Source: Bradyrhizobium sp. CCGUVB1N3 (lineage in GTDB: Bacteria > Pseudomonadota > Alphaproteobacteria > Rhizobiales > Xanthobacteraceae). Taken from it: 64,000 nucleotides of DNA. The notes below the pieces were generated by a model that saw nothing but the letters and a program-made list of their open reading frames with translations, had not been told where the DNA came from and did not search any database. The first letter of the stretch is position 1, and each line of letters opens with the position of its first letter. Shown piece by piece: positions 16,392 through 26,269 of this stretch. Position numbers and translations under genes: made by a program. The DNA is taken from assembly GCF_024199925.1 (NCBI RefSeq), contig NZ_JANADR010000003.1, positions 62,001 to 126,000 on the forward strand, written 5' to 3'.

Positions 16392-18047
16392 GTGGTTCAT
16401 AGGCCCGACAGGGACACGGTCGATGATCCTGCCTGGAATGAGGCGGTTGCAAGGGAGATCGTGATCCGGCGGCTGGTGGCGCTCGACTGCCCTGGCCGGT
16501 CAGACTTCTTCCGGGCTTGCCGTGAACTCGGCCTTAGGCGAACCCGCCTTTATGAGCTGATCAGGGCGTACCGGGAGCATCCGGTCACGAGTTCGCTGTT
16601 GCCGCGTCCGGCGGGCACGCGACGAGGCAGCCGCCGATTGCCGGACGAGACCGAAGCGGTGATCGCCGAAGCGTTGCGGGAGTTTTACAAGACGCGCCAG
16701 AAGCCGAGCATCAATCGGCTGCACAAGGAGATCCGCAGGCTCTGCCGCTCGCGCGGCCTGCGAGCACCGTCCTGGTATGCCGTGAAGACGCGGATCGCTG
16801 CGATGGATCCCGCCGAGCTCTCTGTGGCACGGGAAGGCCCGAAGGCAGCACGCGACCGCTTTCGGTGCGTTCCCGGACAATATGCCGCCGAGCACGCCTT
16901 CGACGTTGTCCAGATCGACCACACGCTGGTCGATGTGATTGTCGTCGATCGCCAGTATCGACGACCACTCCAGAGGCCGTGGCTGACGCTCGCCATCGAT
17001 GTCGCGAGCCGTATGGTCGCGGGCTTTTATCTGACGCTCGAGGCGCCGTCGGTGGTTTCGGTTGCACTCGTCATCCAACACCTCGTGCAGCCGAAAGGGG
17101 CATGGCTTGCCGGGCTGGGGATCGATGGGGAGTGGCCAACCTCCGGCTTCCCCAATTCGATCCATGTTGACAACGCCAAGGAGTTCCGGTCGCGCGCCTT
17201 GCAGCGTGGCGCTGAGGAATATGGCATTAAGCTCATCCACCGCCCGGTCGCCACGCCCCACTATGGCGGCCATATCGAACGGCTGATCGGCACCATGATG
17301 GGCGCGGTTCACCTTCTGCCGGGCACGACATTCAGCGATATCGACGAGCGCGGCGGCTATGATTCAGCCGCCAATGCGACGATGACACTCGACGAGCTGG
17401 AGCGGTGGCTGGCGCTCGAGATCGTGCGCTACCACGCCGATCGCCATGGCGCGCTGGGGATTCCGCCGCTGGCGGGCTGGCACGAGGCCGCGGCCCGCCG
17501 TGTCAGGCCTGTGCGCCAGCCCCATGACCTCGCCGGCTTCATGATCGATTTCCTGCCCAGCCTCGACCGACTGGTGCGGCGTGACGGCATTCATCTGTTC
17601 GGTTTGCGCTACTGGGATGACGTGCTCAGCATCTGGGCCGGCCGGCTCGACCGGCCGCTGCGCGTTTCCTACGATCCACGCGATCTTTCGAGGGTTTTCG
17701 TGCGCGCTCCAGACGGGACGCGCTGGCCCATCCGTTTTGCTGATCTACGTCGCCCGCCAATCACGCTCGGTGAGCACCGCCGCGCCCGGACCGCCCTGCG
17801 GGAGCGTGGTCTGACGCTGGTCGACGAGCAACTGATCTTCGAGACCATCGAGGCCCAGCGCGCACTGGTCGATGAGGCCACGAGGCGCACCAAGGCAGCG
17901 CGCCAGTTGGCGGAGAAGCGCGACCGGGCGCTCGGCGCTGCCGCGCCAAACAAGTCGTCGGCGCCGGCCGAGCCTCCGCAGATTGAGGACGACCGGCCGA
18001 TCGATTGGAGCAAGGTGCCCGTTTTCTCCGTCGAGGAGTGGTCGTGA
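16392..18047 (+). CDS. tniA: TniA/TnsB-like DDE transposase
   Basis: A 551-residue Mu/TnsB-family transposase starting at a GTG. An N-terminal helix-turn-helix region precedes the rve-type catalytic core with Asp in VVQIDHTLVDVIV, Asp in NSIHVDNAKEF and Glu in HYGGHIERLIGTMM. The Mu-C-like beta-barrel follows (IWAGRLDRPLRVSYDPRDLS). It performs strand transfer for Tn5053/Tn402-type transposons. It is followed by overlapping tniB (GTGA overlap) and tniQ, the standard order. The ends of the transposon were not identified with certainty. A smaller fragment of a related gene lies 3.6 kb upstream. Confidence 0.9.
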   Translation: MVHRPDRDTVDDPAWNEAVAREIVIRRLVALDCPGRSDFFRACRELGLRRTRLYELIRAYREHPVTSSLLPRPAGTRRGSRRLPDETEAVIAEALREFYKTRQKPSINRLHKEIRRLCRSRGLRAPSWYAVKTRIAAMDPAELSVAREGPKAARDRFRCVPGQYAAEHAFDVVQIDHTLVDVIVVDRQYRRPLQRPWLTLAIDVASRMVAGFYLTLEAPSVVSVALVIQHLVQPKGAWLAGLGIDGEWPTSGFPNSIHVDNAKEFRSRALQRGAEEYGIKLIHRPVATPHYGGHIERLIGTMMGAVHLLPGTTFSDIDERGGYDSAANATMTLDELERWLALEIVRYHADRHGALGIPPLAGWHEAAARRVRPVRQPHDLAGFMIDFLPSLDRLVRRDGIHLFGLRYWDDVLSIWAGRLDRPLRVSYDPRDLSRVFVRAPDGTRWPIRFADLRRPPITLGEHRRARTALRERGLTLVDEQLIFETIEAQRALVDEATRRTKAARQLAEKRDRALGAAAPNKSSAPAEPPQIEDDRPIDWSKVPVFSVEEWS

Positions 18048-18979
18048 GAGGCGAGGGGACATACGAGCACCTCGACGAGCGCTACCGCCGCTATGCGGCG
18101 CTGCCCGACGACGAGCGCATTGCCTGGATCAAGGCCGACCGCTGGATCGGCTTCGACCAGGCAGAAGCAGCACTTGTCCGTCTGAATGCCTTGCTGGCCT
18201 ATCCGCCGCGCGACCGCATGCCCTGCCTGCTGATCTATGGCGACACCGGCATGGGCAAGACCAAGATCGTGCGCAAGTTCGAGCGTGCGCACCCGGCCAC
18301 ATTCTGCCAATCGACCGGCGTGACCAACAGGCCCGTTGTCGTGGCGCAAGTGCCCTCGGAGCCGATCGAGCGCGACCTCTATCGCGAACTGCTGACCAGC
18401 CTGCAGGCTCCCGCCCTGGTCGGCGGCACGCTTGCCCGCGAGAAAGACATCTGCCGCTCGCTGCTGCGCACCGTCGGCGCCAGGATGATCGTGCTCGACG
18501 AGGTCAATGGCATGCTGGCCGGCACCTATCGGCAGCAGAGGATATTTCTGAATGCGCTGCGGTTTCTCGCAAATGACCTGAGAGTGCCGCTTGTCTGCGC
18601 CGGCACCGACCTGGCGCGCCAGGCCCTGCTCACCGACGCGCAGCTCGCCGAGCGCTTCGAGGCATTTCATCTCAAGCCCTGGAAGAACAATCACGCCTTT
18701 GCGCGGCTCTTGAAGAGCCTGGCTGGCATCCTGCCGCTGCGTGCCGCGTCCGATCTCGAAAGCGACGTCGTCCGTGGGCGGGTCCACATGCTCACCAGCG
18801 GCGTCACGGCCCGGACTTTCCGGCTGATCGAAACGGCCGCCGAGGAGGCGATCCGGTCGGGACGGGAACGGCTCGATCGGATGAGCTTCGGCGACGATCT
18901 CGTCCTGCCGCTTGTGTCGATGACCCGATCTGTGCGCGGACGGGCGGCTCCGGGGATGACCCAGATGGCGGGGGAATGA
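18044..18979 (+). CDS. tniB: TniB/TnsC-like AAA ATPase
   Basis: The GTG at 18044 overlaps the tniA stop and is favoured over an in-frame upstream ATG inside tniA. The protein has Walker A LLIYGDTGMGKTKIVRKFER near residue 65, Walker B RMIVLDEVNGMLAG, and the sensor/arginine-finger region LVCAGTDLARQALLTDAQLAERF. This is TniB, the ATP-dependent target selector that recruits TniA, related to TnsC. It overlaps tniQ by 4 nt. Length (311 aa) is normal and no defect is seen. Confidence 0.9.
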   Translation: MRGEGTYEHLDERYRRYAALPDDERIAWIKADRWIGFDQAEAALVRLNALLAYPPRDRMPCLLIYGDTGMGKTKIVRKFERAHPATFCQSTGVTNRPVVVAQVPSEPIERDLYRELLTSLQAPALVGGTLAREKDICRSLLRTVGARMIVLDEVNGMLAGTYRQQRIFLNALRFLANDLRVPLVCAGTDLARQALLTDAQLAERFEAFHLKPWKNNHAFARLLKSLAGILPLRAASDLESDVVRGRVHMLTSGVTARTFRLIETAAEEAIRSGRERLDRMSFGDDLVLPLVSMTRSVRGRAAPGMTQMAGE

Positions 18980-20066
18980 TGCAAGGGCGTCTGCCTGTGG
19001 CGCCACGGCCCTATCGCGACGAATTGCTGTCGTCGTGGCTGGCACGGGTGGCATGCCGCTATGGCCTGACGGCGCGCGAACTGGCAGGCCATTTCGCCGC
19101 CGGCGGCAATGGCCTGTCCTCGTTCCAGCCGATCGACGACAGGGCGCCGCTGGCGGGGCAGACGAGGGTGTGGGCGCAGGCTTGCGGTGTCGACCCCGAG
19201 CGACTGGAGCGCCTGTCCTTGAGCAGGCGTTATCCGCGGCGTCCCCGGTCATGGTACGCGCGCCGGGGACCGGAATGGGCGCCATCGGCAATGACCGGGT
19301 CATGCCCGGTCTGTTTCGCCTGCTTCGCAGCCGATCGTGACGCAGGTCGCGATGCCTATCTACGAGCCGGCTGGATGCTTGCCGAGCGCTGCATCTGCCC
19401 GATCCACGACCGGCTGCTTTACGATCGCTGCGTGTCGTGCCACCGGCGTCTTTCCGTGGCTTTCCGCTTGCTTGACGGGGGCGCGCGCCCCGTCTGCAGC
19501 TCTTGCGGCCTGATTCTGATCGATAGGGGAGGGGAGGGCGGCCGCCCGCAGGACCGTGCCTTGTTGGGAAGGGCGCTTGCGGTCCAGCAGCGGATCTCAG
19601 TGACCGTCAAACAAGCTCCCGAAGAGCAGCAGCTTGAAAAGGCGCTTGCGACCCTCTGGGCGCCGCTTGACCATGCTGCAGCGGCGCGACCCGTGCTGGC
19701 GCTCTGGATCAATGAACCCGGCTGGCGCTGTCCCACGAAGCCAGGCATGCCGTCGGCGCCGAAGCGCCGCTCGGACAGCTGCCGGTGCGCTGGCGCTTTT
19801 TCACCCTGCTTGCCCTGGACGATGTTTTCGGCGCCGAACTGCGCCTGGACCGTGAGATGGGGGCCGCCGCGGCTCACCTGGTCCGGCGTGCCGCAGCACC
19901 CAAAATTCGCACCGGAGCCCGGCCGCCGCGACCGCCGGCCAGGCGATTCAGTAATGCTGAGACTACGTGCTTTGGCACGCAGTCTCACGAATTCCGATTC
20001 AGCCAGTCCACAATGGCGCTCCGGGAATCTCATAATGGTGCGCGAGATTTCCGCCCAAGCCCTTGA
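18976..20066 (+). pseudogene. tniQ: TniQ-family protein, frameshifted
   Basis: The first 245 or so residues read as TniQ: PVAPRPYRDELLSSWLARVA, SWYARRGPEWAPSAMTGSCP, zinc-binding CPVCFACF, ERCICPIHDRLLYDRCVSCH and CSSCGLIL. Around 19715 the natural reading moves to another frame, where ALSHEARHAVGAEAPLGQLP and VRWRFFTLLALDDVFGAELR continue the family pattern and end at 20066. The uninterrupted frame instead runs into unlikely sequence. One base change therefore separates the zinc-ribbon part from the C-terminus. TniQ links TniB to target recognition; loss may leave the transposon immobile. From 20067 to 20399 there is no gene, only repeats such as GGCGATTTT that resemble the interval left of tniA. 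Confidence 0.7.
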
Positions 20067-20399
20067 GATTCATCTGGCCGCACAAGGACGCGCGAGATGT
20101 CGTCCGCGCGCCCGATTGGCGTGAATTTCCGCATTCTGCGCGACGAGAGAGGCCATCCTGGAGGCCGCTGTCCGGGGATTAAGCGCAAAGGCGGTCCGCT
20201 CAATGACTGCGAATTTTCGTCGATTTGATGCCAAAACGGGGCTGTCCGGCGGTGAAACGCCAGCGACAACGGGCATCCTCTCTATAAAGGGCAAAACGAC
20301 TGATAAGGCAACATTATCACGCGTTGTTATCCCCCGACAGGTGCGGCGGTTTTGGCGATTTTTGATGCCATAAGCGCCGCAATCGGCATAAGCTTCGCC

Positions 20400-21341
20400 A
20401 TGCCCCCGCGCGCGCGAACTCTCCCGGAAGCCCCGCCGACCGTCCCGCCCGCACCGAGCTGGGCGCGCCAGGTCGCGTCCGCACAAGCCGCTGATGATGC
20501 GATGTTTTTGGCCGGTGGCGCGCTCGCCGCACTCCACCCCATCGCGCGCAGCGAACACCCGCTCGGCCAGCTCTGGCGATATCGATTAGCGCTCGCCAGC
20601 GCCGCTGTGCTCGCCCGGAACAGTGGGCGCCGCGAGGACGAGGCTTCCCTGCGCGACGCCTGGTATCTGCGCCGCACGACCGATGATCCCGGCCCGGGCG
20701 GGCGCATCCTCGCGGCCTGGCGCCAGCTCGGCGCGCGCGCCGCCATGGCGCCGGACGACTGGCTGATGACGCTGTCCGTTCGGTTCGAGCTGCGCGTCGA
20801 CGCTGCGCTCACGGATGTCGTCACAGCCGCGACACAACTCGCGGCCGGACAGGGCAGCGCCGTCGCGGCCGCCGCCGAAATCGCGGCGCTGAGCCTGCGC
20901 CTCGTGCCGGCAAGCGAGCCGCTGGCCCTGTGGCTGGCCGACGTCGTGCTCGCTCACCGCCTGAACTGGCCGATCGCCGTGCCGCTGATCGCGAGCCAGG
21001 TCCGCCGCGCCGATCTGCGTGCCGCCGGCAAGGCGGGCGGCGTTGACGACGCCTGGCTTTCGGCCTGCGCCCTGGCCTATGCGCGCGCCGCCGCGGCCGC
21101 ATCGGAGCTCTACGCCGACCTCGTGCGCCGGGCCAACCGGCTGCTGGCGGCGGCGCCAAAACTGCGCGGCCGCGACGCCGACAGGATGGTGGGGATCCTG
21201 CTGATGGAGGACGCGCAAGCCGCCGGCGCCGGCCAGTCCGCGAGCGACCGCTCGACGCGGCGGCTGTTCGAGCGGCTGGTGTCGCTTGGTGCGGTGCGCG
21301 AGCTCACGGGACGGCCGACCTTCCGATTGTACGGGCTCTGA
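20400..21341 (+). CDS. DUF1403 family protein
   Basis: The ATG at 20400 (MPPRARTLPEAPPTVPPAPS) is preferred over a TTG 48 nt upstream. The 313-residue product is alanine/arginine-rich and helical, with PLGQLWRYRLALASAAVLAR, DAWYLRRTTDDPGPGGRIL and LFERLVSLGAVRELTGRPTF. I recognise it as the rhizobial DUF1403 family, which has no defined function and is commonly next to scpB on plasmids. It ends one base before the scpB start, so they are co-transcribed. A role in plasmid segregation or recombination is inferred from this pairing only. Confidence 0.7.
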   Translation: MPPRARTLPEAPPTVPPAPSWARQVASAQAADDAMFLAGGALAALHPIARSEHPLGQLWRYRLALASAAVLARNSGRREDEASLRDAWYLRRTTDDPGPGGRILAAWRQLGARAAMAPDDWLMTLSVRFELRVDAALTDVVTAATQLAAGQGSAVAAAAEIAALSLRLVPASEPLALWLADVVLAHRLNWPIAVPLIASQVRRADLRAAGKAGGVDDAWLSACALAYARAAAAASELYADLVRRANRLLAAAPKLRGRDADRMVGILLMEDAQAAGAGQSASDRSTRRLFERLVSLGAVRELTGRPTFRLYGL

Positions 21342-21342
21342 G

Positions 21343-22044
21343 ATGGGGCGGCGCGCGCGAGCCAAAGCGGATCTCGACACGGAGCTCGCCGAGCTGCCGC
21401 CGGAGCTGCGCTGGCGCGAATGGATGGGCCGGGTCGAGGCCGTGATCTTCGCCGCACCCGCGCCGGTGACCCGCGAGACCCTGGCGCGCGTCGTCGGCCG
21501 CGACTGCAGCCTCGATCTGATCATCGACGACATCCGCGCCGAGCTGCGCGGCCGGCCCTACGAGCTCGTCTCAGTGGCCGGCGGCTGGCAGCACCGCACC
21601 CGGAAAAACTTTGGCGATGCGATCCGCGCGGCGATCGGCGGCGCGAGCGATGGCAAGGCGCTGTCGCAGTCCGAGACGCTGATCCTCGCCTGCATCGCCT
21701 ATTACCAGCCGATCACCCGCAGCGAGCTGTCCGCCTTCTTCGGCAAGGAGGTCAGCCGCGATACCATCGCCCGTCTGCGCGGATTAGACTTCATCGCGAG
21801 CGGCCCGCGGAGCCCGCAACCCGGCGCGCCTTACACCTATGTGACCACCAAGGGGTTTTTGGTGCAGTTCGGCCTGGAGACGTTGCGCGATCTTCCGGAT
21901 ATGGAAGCACTCGAGGACGCCGGCCTGCTCAGCAAGGATAAGATGTTGGCTGGAGAGTTTCCGATGGCTGGCGGTGCTGAAGACGATGCGGATGGCAGCG
22001 CCATCGGCGATGCACTGCGCGACGAAGGGGATCCATCGCGATGA
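21343..22044 (+). CDS. scpB: Orphan ScpB-like protein
   Basis: The 233-residue product carries the two-winged-helix ScpB signature: VEAVIFAAPAPVTRETLARV, YELVSVAGGWQHRTRKNF, SQSETLILACIAYYQPITRS and ELSAFFGKEVSRDTIARLRG, then the wing FIASGPRSPQPGAPYTYVTT. ScpB normally joins ScpA and SMC in the chromosome-condensing complex. No scpA or smc is in this window, and the gene is paired with DUF1403, so this is a plasmid-type ScpB that may serve a different partner. The acidic tail (GGAEDDADGSAIGDA) is usual. The start is fixed by the 1-bp gap from DUF1403. Confidence 0.85.
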   Translation: MGRRARAKADLDTELAELPPELRWREWMGRVEAVIFAAPAPVTRETLARVVGRDCSLDLIIDDIRAELRGRPYELVSVAGGWQHRTRKNFGDAIRAAIGGASDGKALSQSETLILACIAYYQPITRSELSAFFGKEVSRDTIARLRGLDFIASGPRSPQPGAPYTYVTTKGFLVQFGLETLRDLPDMEALEDAGLLSKDKMLAGEFPMAGGAEDDADGSAIGDALRDEGDPSR

Positions 22045-23069
22045 GCGGCACCAACGAAATGGTCGTCAAAGTCCCCGCTGTCGAGAGTCCCGGACGATCA
22101 TCTCGTCGAGATCGCCCATATGCGCGATGGTCGGGGGAGCGTGCAGACAAAAGCCTTGCTGGCGCAACGACGAGGCTCGATCTCAACAGCGGTTGGGCAT
22201 CGACTGGGACGGCATGGAGTTGCCCGTCGCAAGGCTCTCGCCTTCGTTTGGGCGCGCGCTCATCGAGATTCGCCCGCTCTCCAATGACAGCGCCGGTCAA
22301 TCGCCCAAGCCAAAGCGCAGACCGAAGGTGCGGCCGCCAACGGACAGTGAATTCGCCGCCGTGGATGCCGCACAGCAGATCCAGATTGCTTGTGTCCATG
22401 CTGTGGGCGATCGAAACGGGGAGATCTGCAGAATATCGAACCACGGCCTTTGGGCCACGCGAATCGATCGAGCCGTCGATTGTCTTCCGGACGACGAAGA
22501 AAGTCTGGCTCAACGCCGCATTGCATGGATTCCTCAAGCGGCGGTCGCACTACAGCGTCAGCGGCGCGACCGTCCTGCAATTCGGGAAGCCGTGCCCTGA
22601 CAGCGGAAAATCGGCACGCGGTGCGTCGGCGTGGAGCATGCACCGCGTGCCACCGAAGCTCGTGCCAGTGCGCGGGCAACCCACACGCCGATCTGGGCCG
22701 CCTCTTCCACGAGCATCAGTCAGCCGAGCATGACGCGTGCACCTGACGACAAGCTGACGGAGCGGCCGTTCCGCCCCTTTGAGCGGAGGTGAGCCATGAG
22801 CACCGTCATTCTGGAGCTGTACGAGAATTATTGCGCGCTGGAGGTGCAGATTGCGCGCCTCAGAACGATACCGATGCGACCCGCCTTCGGCTGCGGCGCG
22901 CCGAGCTGGAGGAGTCGATTTGCACGCGGATCAACGGTGAGACCTGCATCGAGGATCTCGTTTTCCGCGTGTTCGAAGTCTCGATCGGGAGCCGGCGGCT
23001 ATCTTACTTCCGTGTGACTCGGCATCTGCCTCCTCCTCCGAGGCGCGAGGGTTTGGCTTGCTGCGGTTC
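22045..23069. other. Decayed intergenic region
   Basis: No intact gene is supported here. Traces include a frame with DHLVEIAHMRDGRGSVQTKA and, from 22796, MSTVILELYENYCALEVQIA, which continues in another frame ([20 protein letters not shown], then [13 protein letters not shown]), implying a one-base shift near 22862 in a former small gene of unknown function. Neither is recognised. Confidence 0.4.
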
Positions 23070-23310
23070 TCCCGTTCCAGCGCCTTCAGCTTCTCGGCCA
23101 TGTCGGTCGGAAGACCGGCCCGCTGCCCGGTATCGATCTCGGTTTTCTTGACCCAGTCATGCCGCGCCTGCGGCGTGCAGCCGATCTTGGCCGCAATCGA
23201 GGTCACCGCCGCCCAGCGTGAGGGGTGCTCGCTGGCGTGATCCAGAACCATCCGAACCGCGCGGGCCCCGGACCTCGGGTGAAAACTTGTTCGTCGTCTT
23301 GCTTGTCATG
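23070..23310 (-). pseudogene. IS3-family OrfA remnant
   Basis: Read on the minus strand, [14 protein letters not shown] begins at 23310. After a shift it continues as [40 protein letters not shown] and [12 protein letters not shown]. This is the helix-turn-helix and leucine-zipper region of IS3-family OrfA. The frame is broken near 23265 and OrfB is absent, so it is a remnant. Confidence 0.7.
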
Positions 23311-24137
23311 GCTCCATCCTTTCAGGAGTTGGAGCCTCCGGCAAACCCGGCGCGGTTCATTATCCAACTCGCGCTCAGTCCGCTCGAGTTCGCGCTTTTG
23401 CGCCTCGATAAGGCTCCGCGCTCGATCCTCAGCCGATTCACCTCCCGGGTAAACTCTTGGCAGAATTCCTTGAACAGCTCGATCCTAGGCCACAGATAGC
23501 AATACGCAATTCGAACCGCGATCCTGTAAATCGCGATCGCTCTGCCGTAACCGTGCTCACGCTCAAAACGATCAATCCTGCCCGAGAAGAGTGCTCGGCG
23601 TGGCCAGCATATCCTGCGCGACTATGGTGTGACCCGTTCGAGCGGCGGCGCGTCCGTGAGGTCATGGTGCGCGAGGTCGATAGTCTGCCGGCGGCGGCGA
23701 GTCGCTGTTATCGACGGGCGGGCTCGGACTCGCAAGCAGCACGATCAGCGCGGCGTCGAGCTGGGCGGCTTCCTATCAGGATTATCTCAGCATTGTCGCG
23801 TCCAACGATGGAGCCGATGATGATCGGCAGGATCGAGCGATGCAGCGCATAGCTCTATGCTCGCTCCACTCATAGTCGTGCCATCAACGTGTGGTCATTG
23901 CGATCGCTGCCATTCGGCACTCAAGAAGCCTCAACGTCACAACTTAAATGCCGGAGAATCTCGTGGCCGCTTTTGTAGCGACTTTATCTTCTCATACGTG
24001 CTCTGCAATAAGAGGCGGGCCCTCTGCTTCACGAAGCGAGACTGAAAAAAGCGCGCGATGGGGTTTATGCGTCGGCCGATCTCTGCGATAAGGCATCAAG
24101 TGCCTGAAGGCAGCATTCGAGTGTCCTGCAAAACGAA
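23311..24137. other. No gene recognised
   Basis: Neither strand shows a coding region I can support. Open frames are short and have atypical composition. The segment directly before the methyltransferase contains no evident nod box or other known symbiotic regulatory box. Confidence 0.4.
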
Positions 24138-25091
24138 ATGGGGAACATTGAGTTGCGAACAGATTTTTCGCGTATCAATCAGTCTAAAGCTATCTTCGAT
24201 GATATTTATGCTTTGGAGGATCCGAGAGCATATTTCTCTGTCCTGGGAGACTTGGATTATATGATCCCGGACGTGGCTGAGCCGGTTGTGCGCCAGATTC
24301 TGGCAGCGAAAGTTTCGGCAACCGGCCTTAAGCCGGTCGTGCTTGATGTTGGCTGTTCATACGGCATCAACGCAGCGGTGCATCGATTTCCACTGACCTT
24401 CGGGGGCTTGCGTCATCGCTACGCCCGGCGCGAGATGAGGGCGACTATTTCTGATACACTGGTGCGGCTCGATCGCAATTTTTATGCAGCCTGGCCTGAT
24501 GTCGGTCTGGCGCGATTTATCGGTCTCGATGTATCGGCACCGGCGATCAGCTATGCAACGGCTGTTGGTCTCCTTGAGCAGGGCATTGTCGCTGATCTTG
24601 AAAAGGAGACGCTATCGGAGGACAGCGCGCGTATTATCCGCTCCACTGATGTTATCATGTCGACGGGTTGTATCGGCTACGTTACCGAGAAGACGTTCAG
24701 TAAACTTCTCGATGCGACGGAGAAGCGTCCATGGATCATCTCCTTCGTGCTACGGATGTTCCCGTTTGACTCCTTGGCTGCGACGTTCGCGAAGCGTGGC
24801 CTTGTGACAGAACGTCTTACCGGCGCGACATTTATTCAGCGTCGCTTTCGCGATGCTGAAGAGTTTGAAAGTTGTTTGGCCACCTTAGCGGCGCTTGGCG
24901 TCGATGCTACCGGTCTTGAATCGGAAGGGCTATTTCACGCCGATCTGATCTTGTCCCGCCCTGAGGAGGATGCGCGTGCGAGCCCCCTGGAAGACATTGT
25001 CACCGTCGCCAGCGGCAGGGGGCGGCCGATCGGGCCCCGTTATGTTCATGTTGAAGGCAACGAGGGCTTGCAGGTCGCGTTGGAGCCGTGA
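24138..25091 (+). CDS. Class I SAM-dependent methyltransferase
   Basis: A 317-residue protein with methyltransferase motif I in KPVVLDVGCSYGINAAVHRF near residue 68 and a later acidic motif in ARFIGLDVSAPAISYA. The region STDVIMSTGCIGYVTEKTFS fits the post-motif segment. It has lower GC than the flanking plasmid backbone and lies between decayed sequence and an ABC transporter fragment, which suggests a transferred island of older symbiotic-type DNA. The substrate cannot be deduced; small-molecule and protein methylation are both possible. The ATG is preceded by an AAAACGAA stretch, a weak ribosome binding site. No operon partner is left. Confidence 0.8.
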   Translation: MGNIELRTDFSRINQSKAIFDDIYALEDPRAYFSVLGDLDYMIPDVAEPVVRQILAAKVSATGLKPVVLDVGCSYGINAAVHRFPLTFGGLRHRYARREMRATISDTLVRLDRNFYAAWPDVGLARFIGLDVSAPAISYATAVGLLEQGIVADLEKETLSEDSARIIRSTDVIMSTGCIGYVTEKTFSKLLDATEKRPWIISFVLRMFPFDSLAATFAKRGLVTERLTGATFIQRRFRDAEEFESCLATLAALGVDATGLESEGLFHADLILSRPEEDARASPLEDIVTVASGRGRPIGPRYVHVEGNEGLQVALEP

Positions 25092-25206
25092 CGGGTTCGT
25101 TTTCCGATGATAGCCGTGGGTGTGACCCAGGGAACTGTGCACCTAAGTGGATCATGGCCTGACTCCCCGCATAGCTACTTCTGTCAGGTCGATAGTCGCC
25201 TTGCTC

Positions 25207-25430
25207 ATGGCAGCTTTGCCGATTTCGAATCCATCTGTTTCCGTGCCGTACATCGAGATCGATGCTGTGTCAAAATCCTTATGAAGGGCGGAGTGTTGCC
25301 GCTTCCAACGTATCGCTCGACGTGCAGCAAGGTTCACTGGTCGCGCGCGTAGGTGGCTCGGGATCTGGCAAGACCACGCTATTGAAGACCATCAATCGCC
25401 TCGTCGATCCTGACTTGGAGAAGTCAGGAT
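25207..25430 (+). pseudogene. ABC transporter ATPase, N-terminal fragment
   Basis: MAALPISNPSVSVPYIEIDA begins at 25207 and is followed, after a one-base shift near 25280, by RSVAASNVSLDVQQGSLVAR and GGSGSGKTTLLKTINRLVDP. The intact Walker A and this layout match the N-terminus of osmoprotectant/glycine-betaine type importers. The frame ends soon after, without Q-loop, signature or Walker B. The 5' exon side of a group II intron lies nearby on the other strand. Confidence 0.75.
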
Positions 25431-26269
25431 CGACGGAATGCCTGCGAAGTGTGAATCGGCGCCGACCTGAGGCCCTTGAACTAGAGCATTCGCCGAGCTG
25501 AGTGAATCGAAAGGGATTGATCGGGATAGGGGGGTGCCTCACGACACCGCCCCTCCCACACCACCAGGCATACGGGTCCGTACCATGGCGGTTCGACCGA
25601 GTTATGCTTCGGCGGGCACGTAGAGTCGGGGAAGCCCGAGTTGATCGAACGCGTGGTTGCGCAGGGCTTTCTGGATCACCGGATGTCCTGACATGCGCCA
25701 GGGCCCCGTCGATGCTGAACTGGCGGTAGTCGCTGCTTGGATCTTTGAGACGCCACGACGGCGCAGTTCCTTAAAGCGATTGTGCCCGTTCCGCCACTGC
25801 CGCCAAAGATACATGCGTAATCTTCGGCGGATCCATGCTTCCAGGTTCGTGAGCACCACGGGGGTCTGGCAGAAGCCGAAGTATCCGCGCCAGCCGATGA
25901 GGTATGGCTTTAGATCTTCGACCAACCGCGACAGACTGACCCCGCGCGTCCGGCGGGTCATGTCCCGAATCCGCGCCTTGAACACATCGAGGGCCTTTGG
26001 CGCGATGCGCCTCTCGCCTCCGTCGTTCGAGACGCTGAATCCCAGGAACTTGCGCTCCTCCGGGCGTGCCACCGCGCTTTTCGCCTCGTTGACCCTCAGC
26101 CGCAGCTTGTGGGTCAGGAACCGGCTCACTGAAGTCATGACCCGTTCACCGGCGCGGTAGCTGCGAACATAGATGTTGCAGTCATCGGCGTAACGGCAGA
26201 AACGTAAGCGCGGATTTCGATGCACGTCGTAGAGCGGCGTAATGCGGCGGCGGCAGTGGTGGTGGCGGC

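Noticed and set aside
17669..19303. 544-codon minus-strand frame over tniABQ
   Set aside because: Shadow of tniA/tniB; no domain recognisable.
22041..22733. 230-codon frame after scpB
   Set aside because: Composition and lack of motif indicate non-coding sequence; competing frames on both strands look equally weak.
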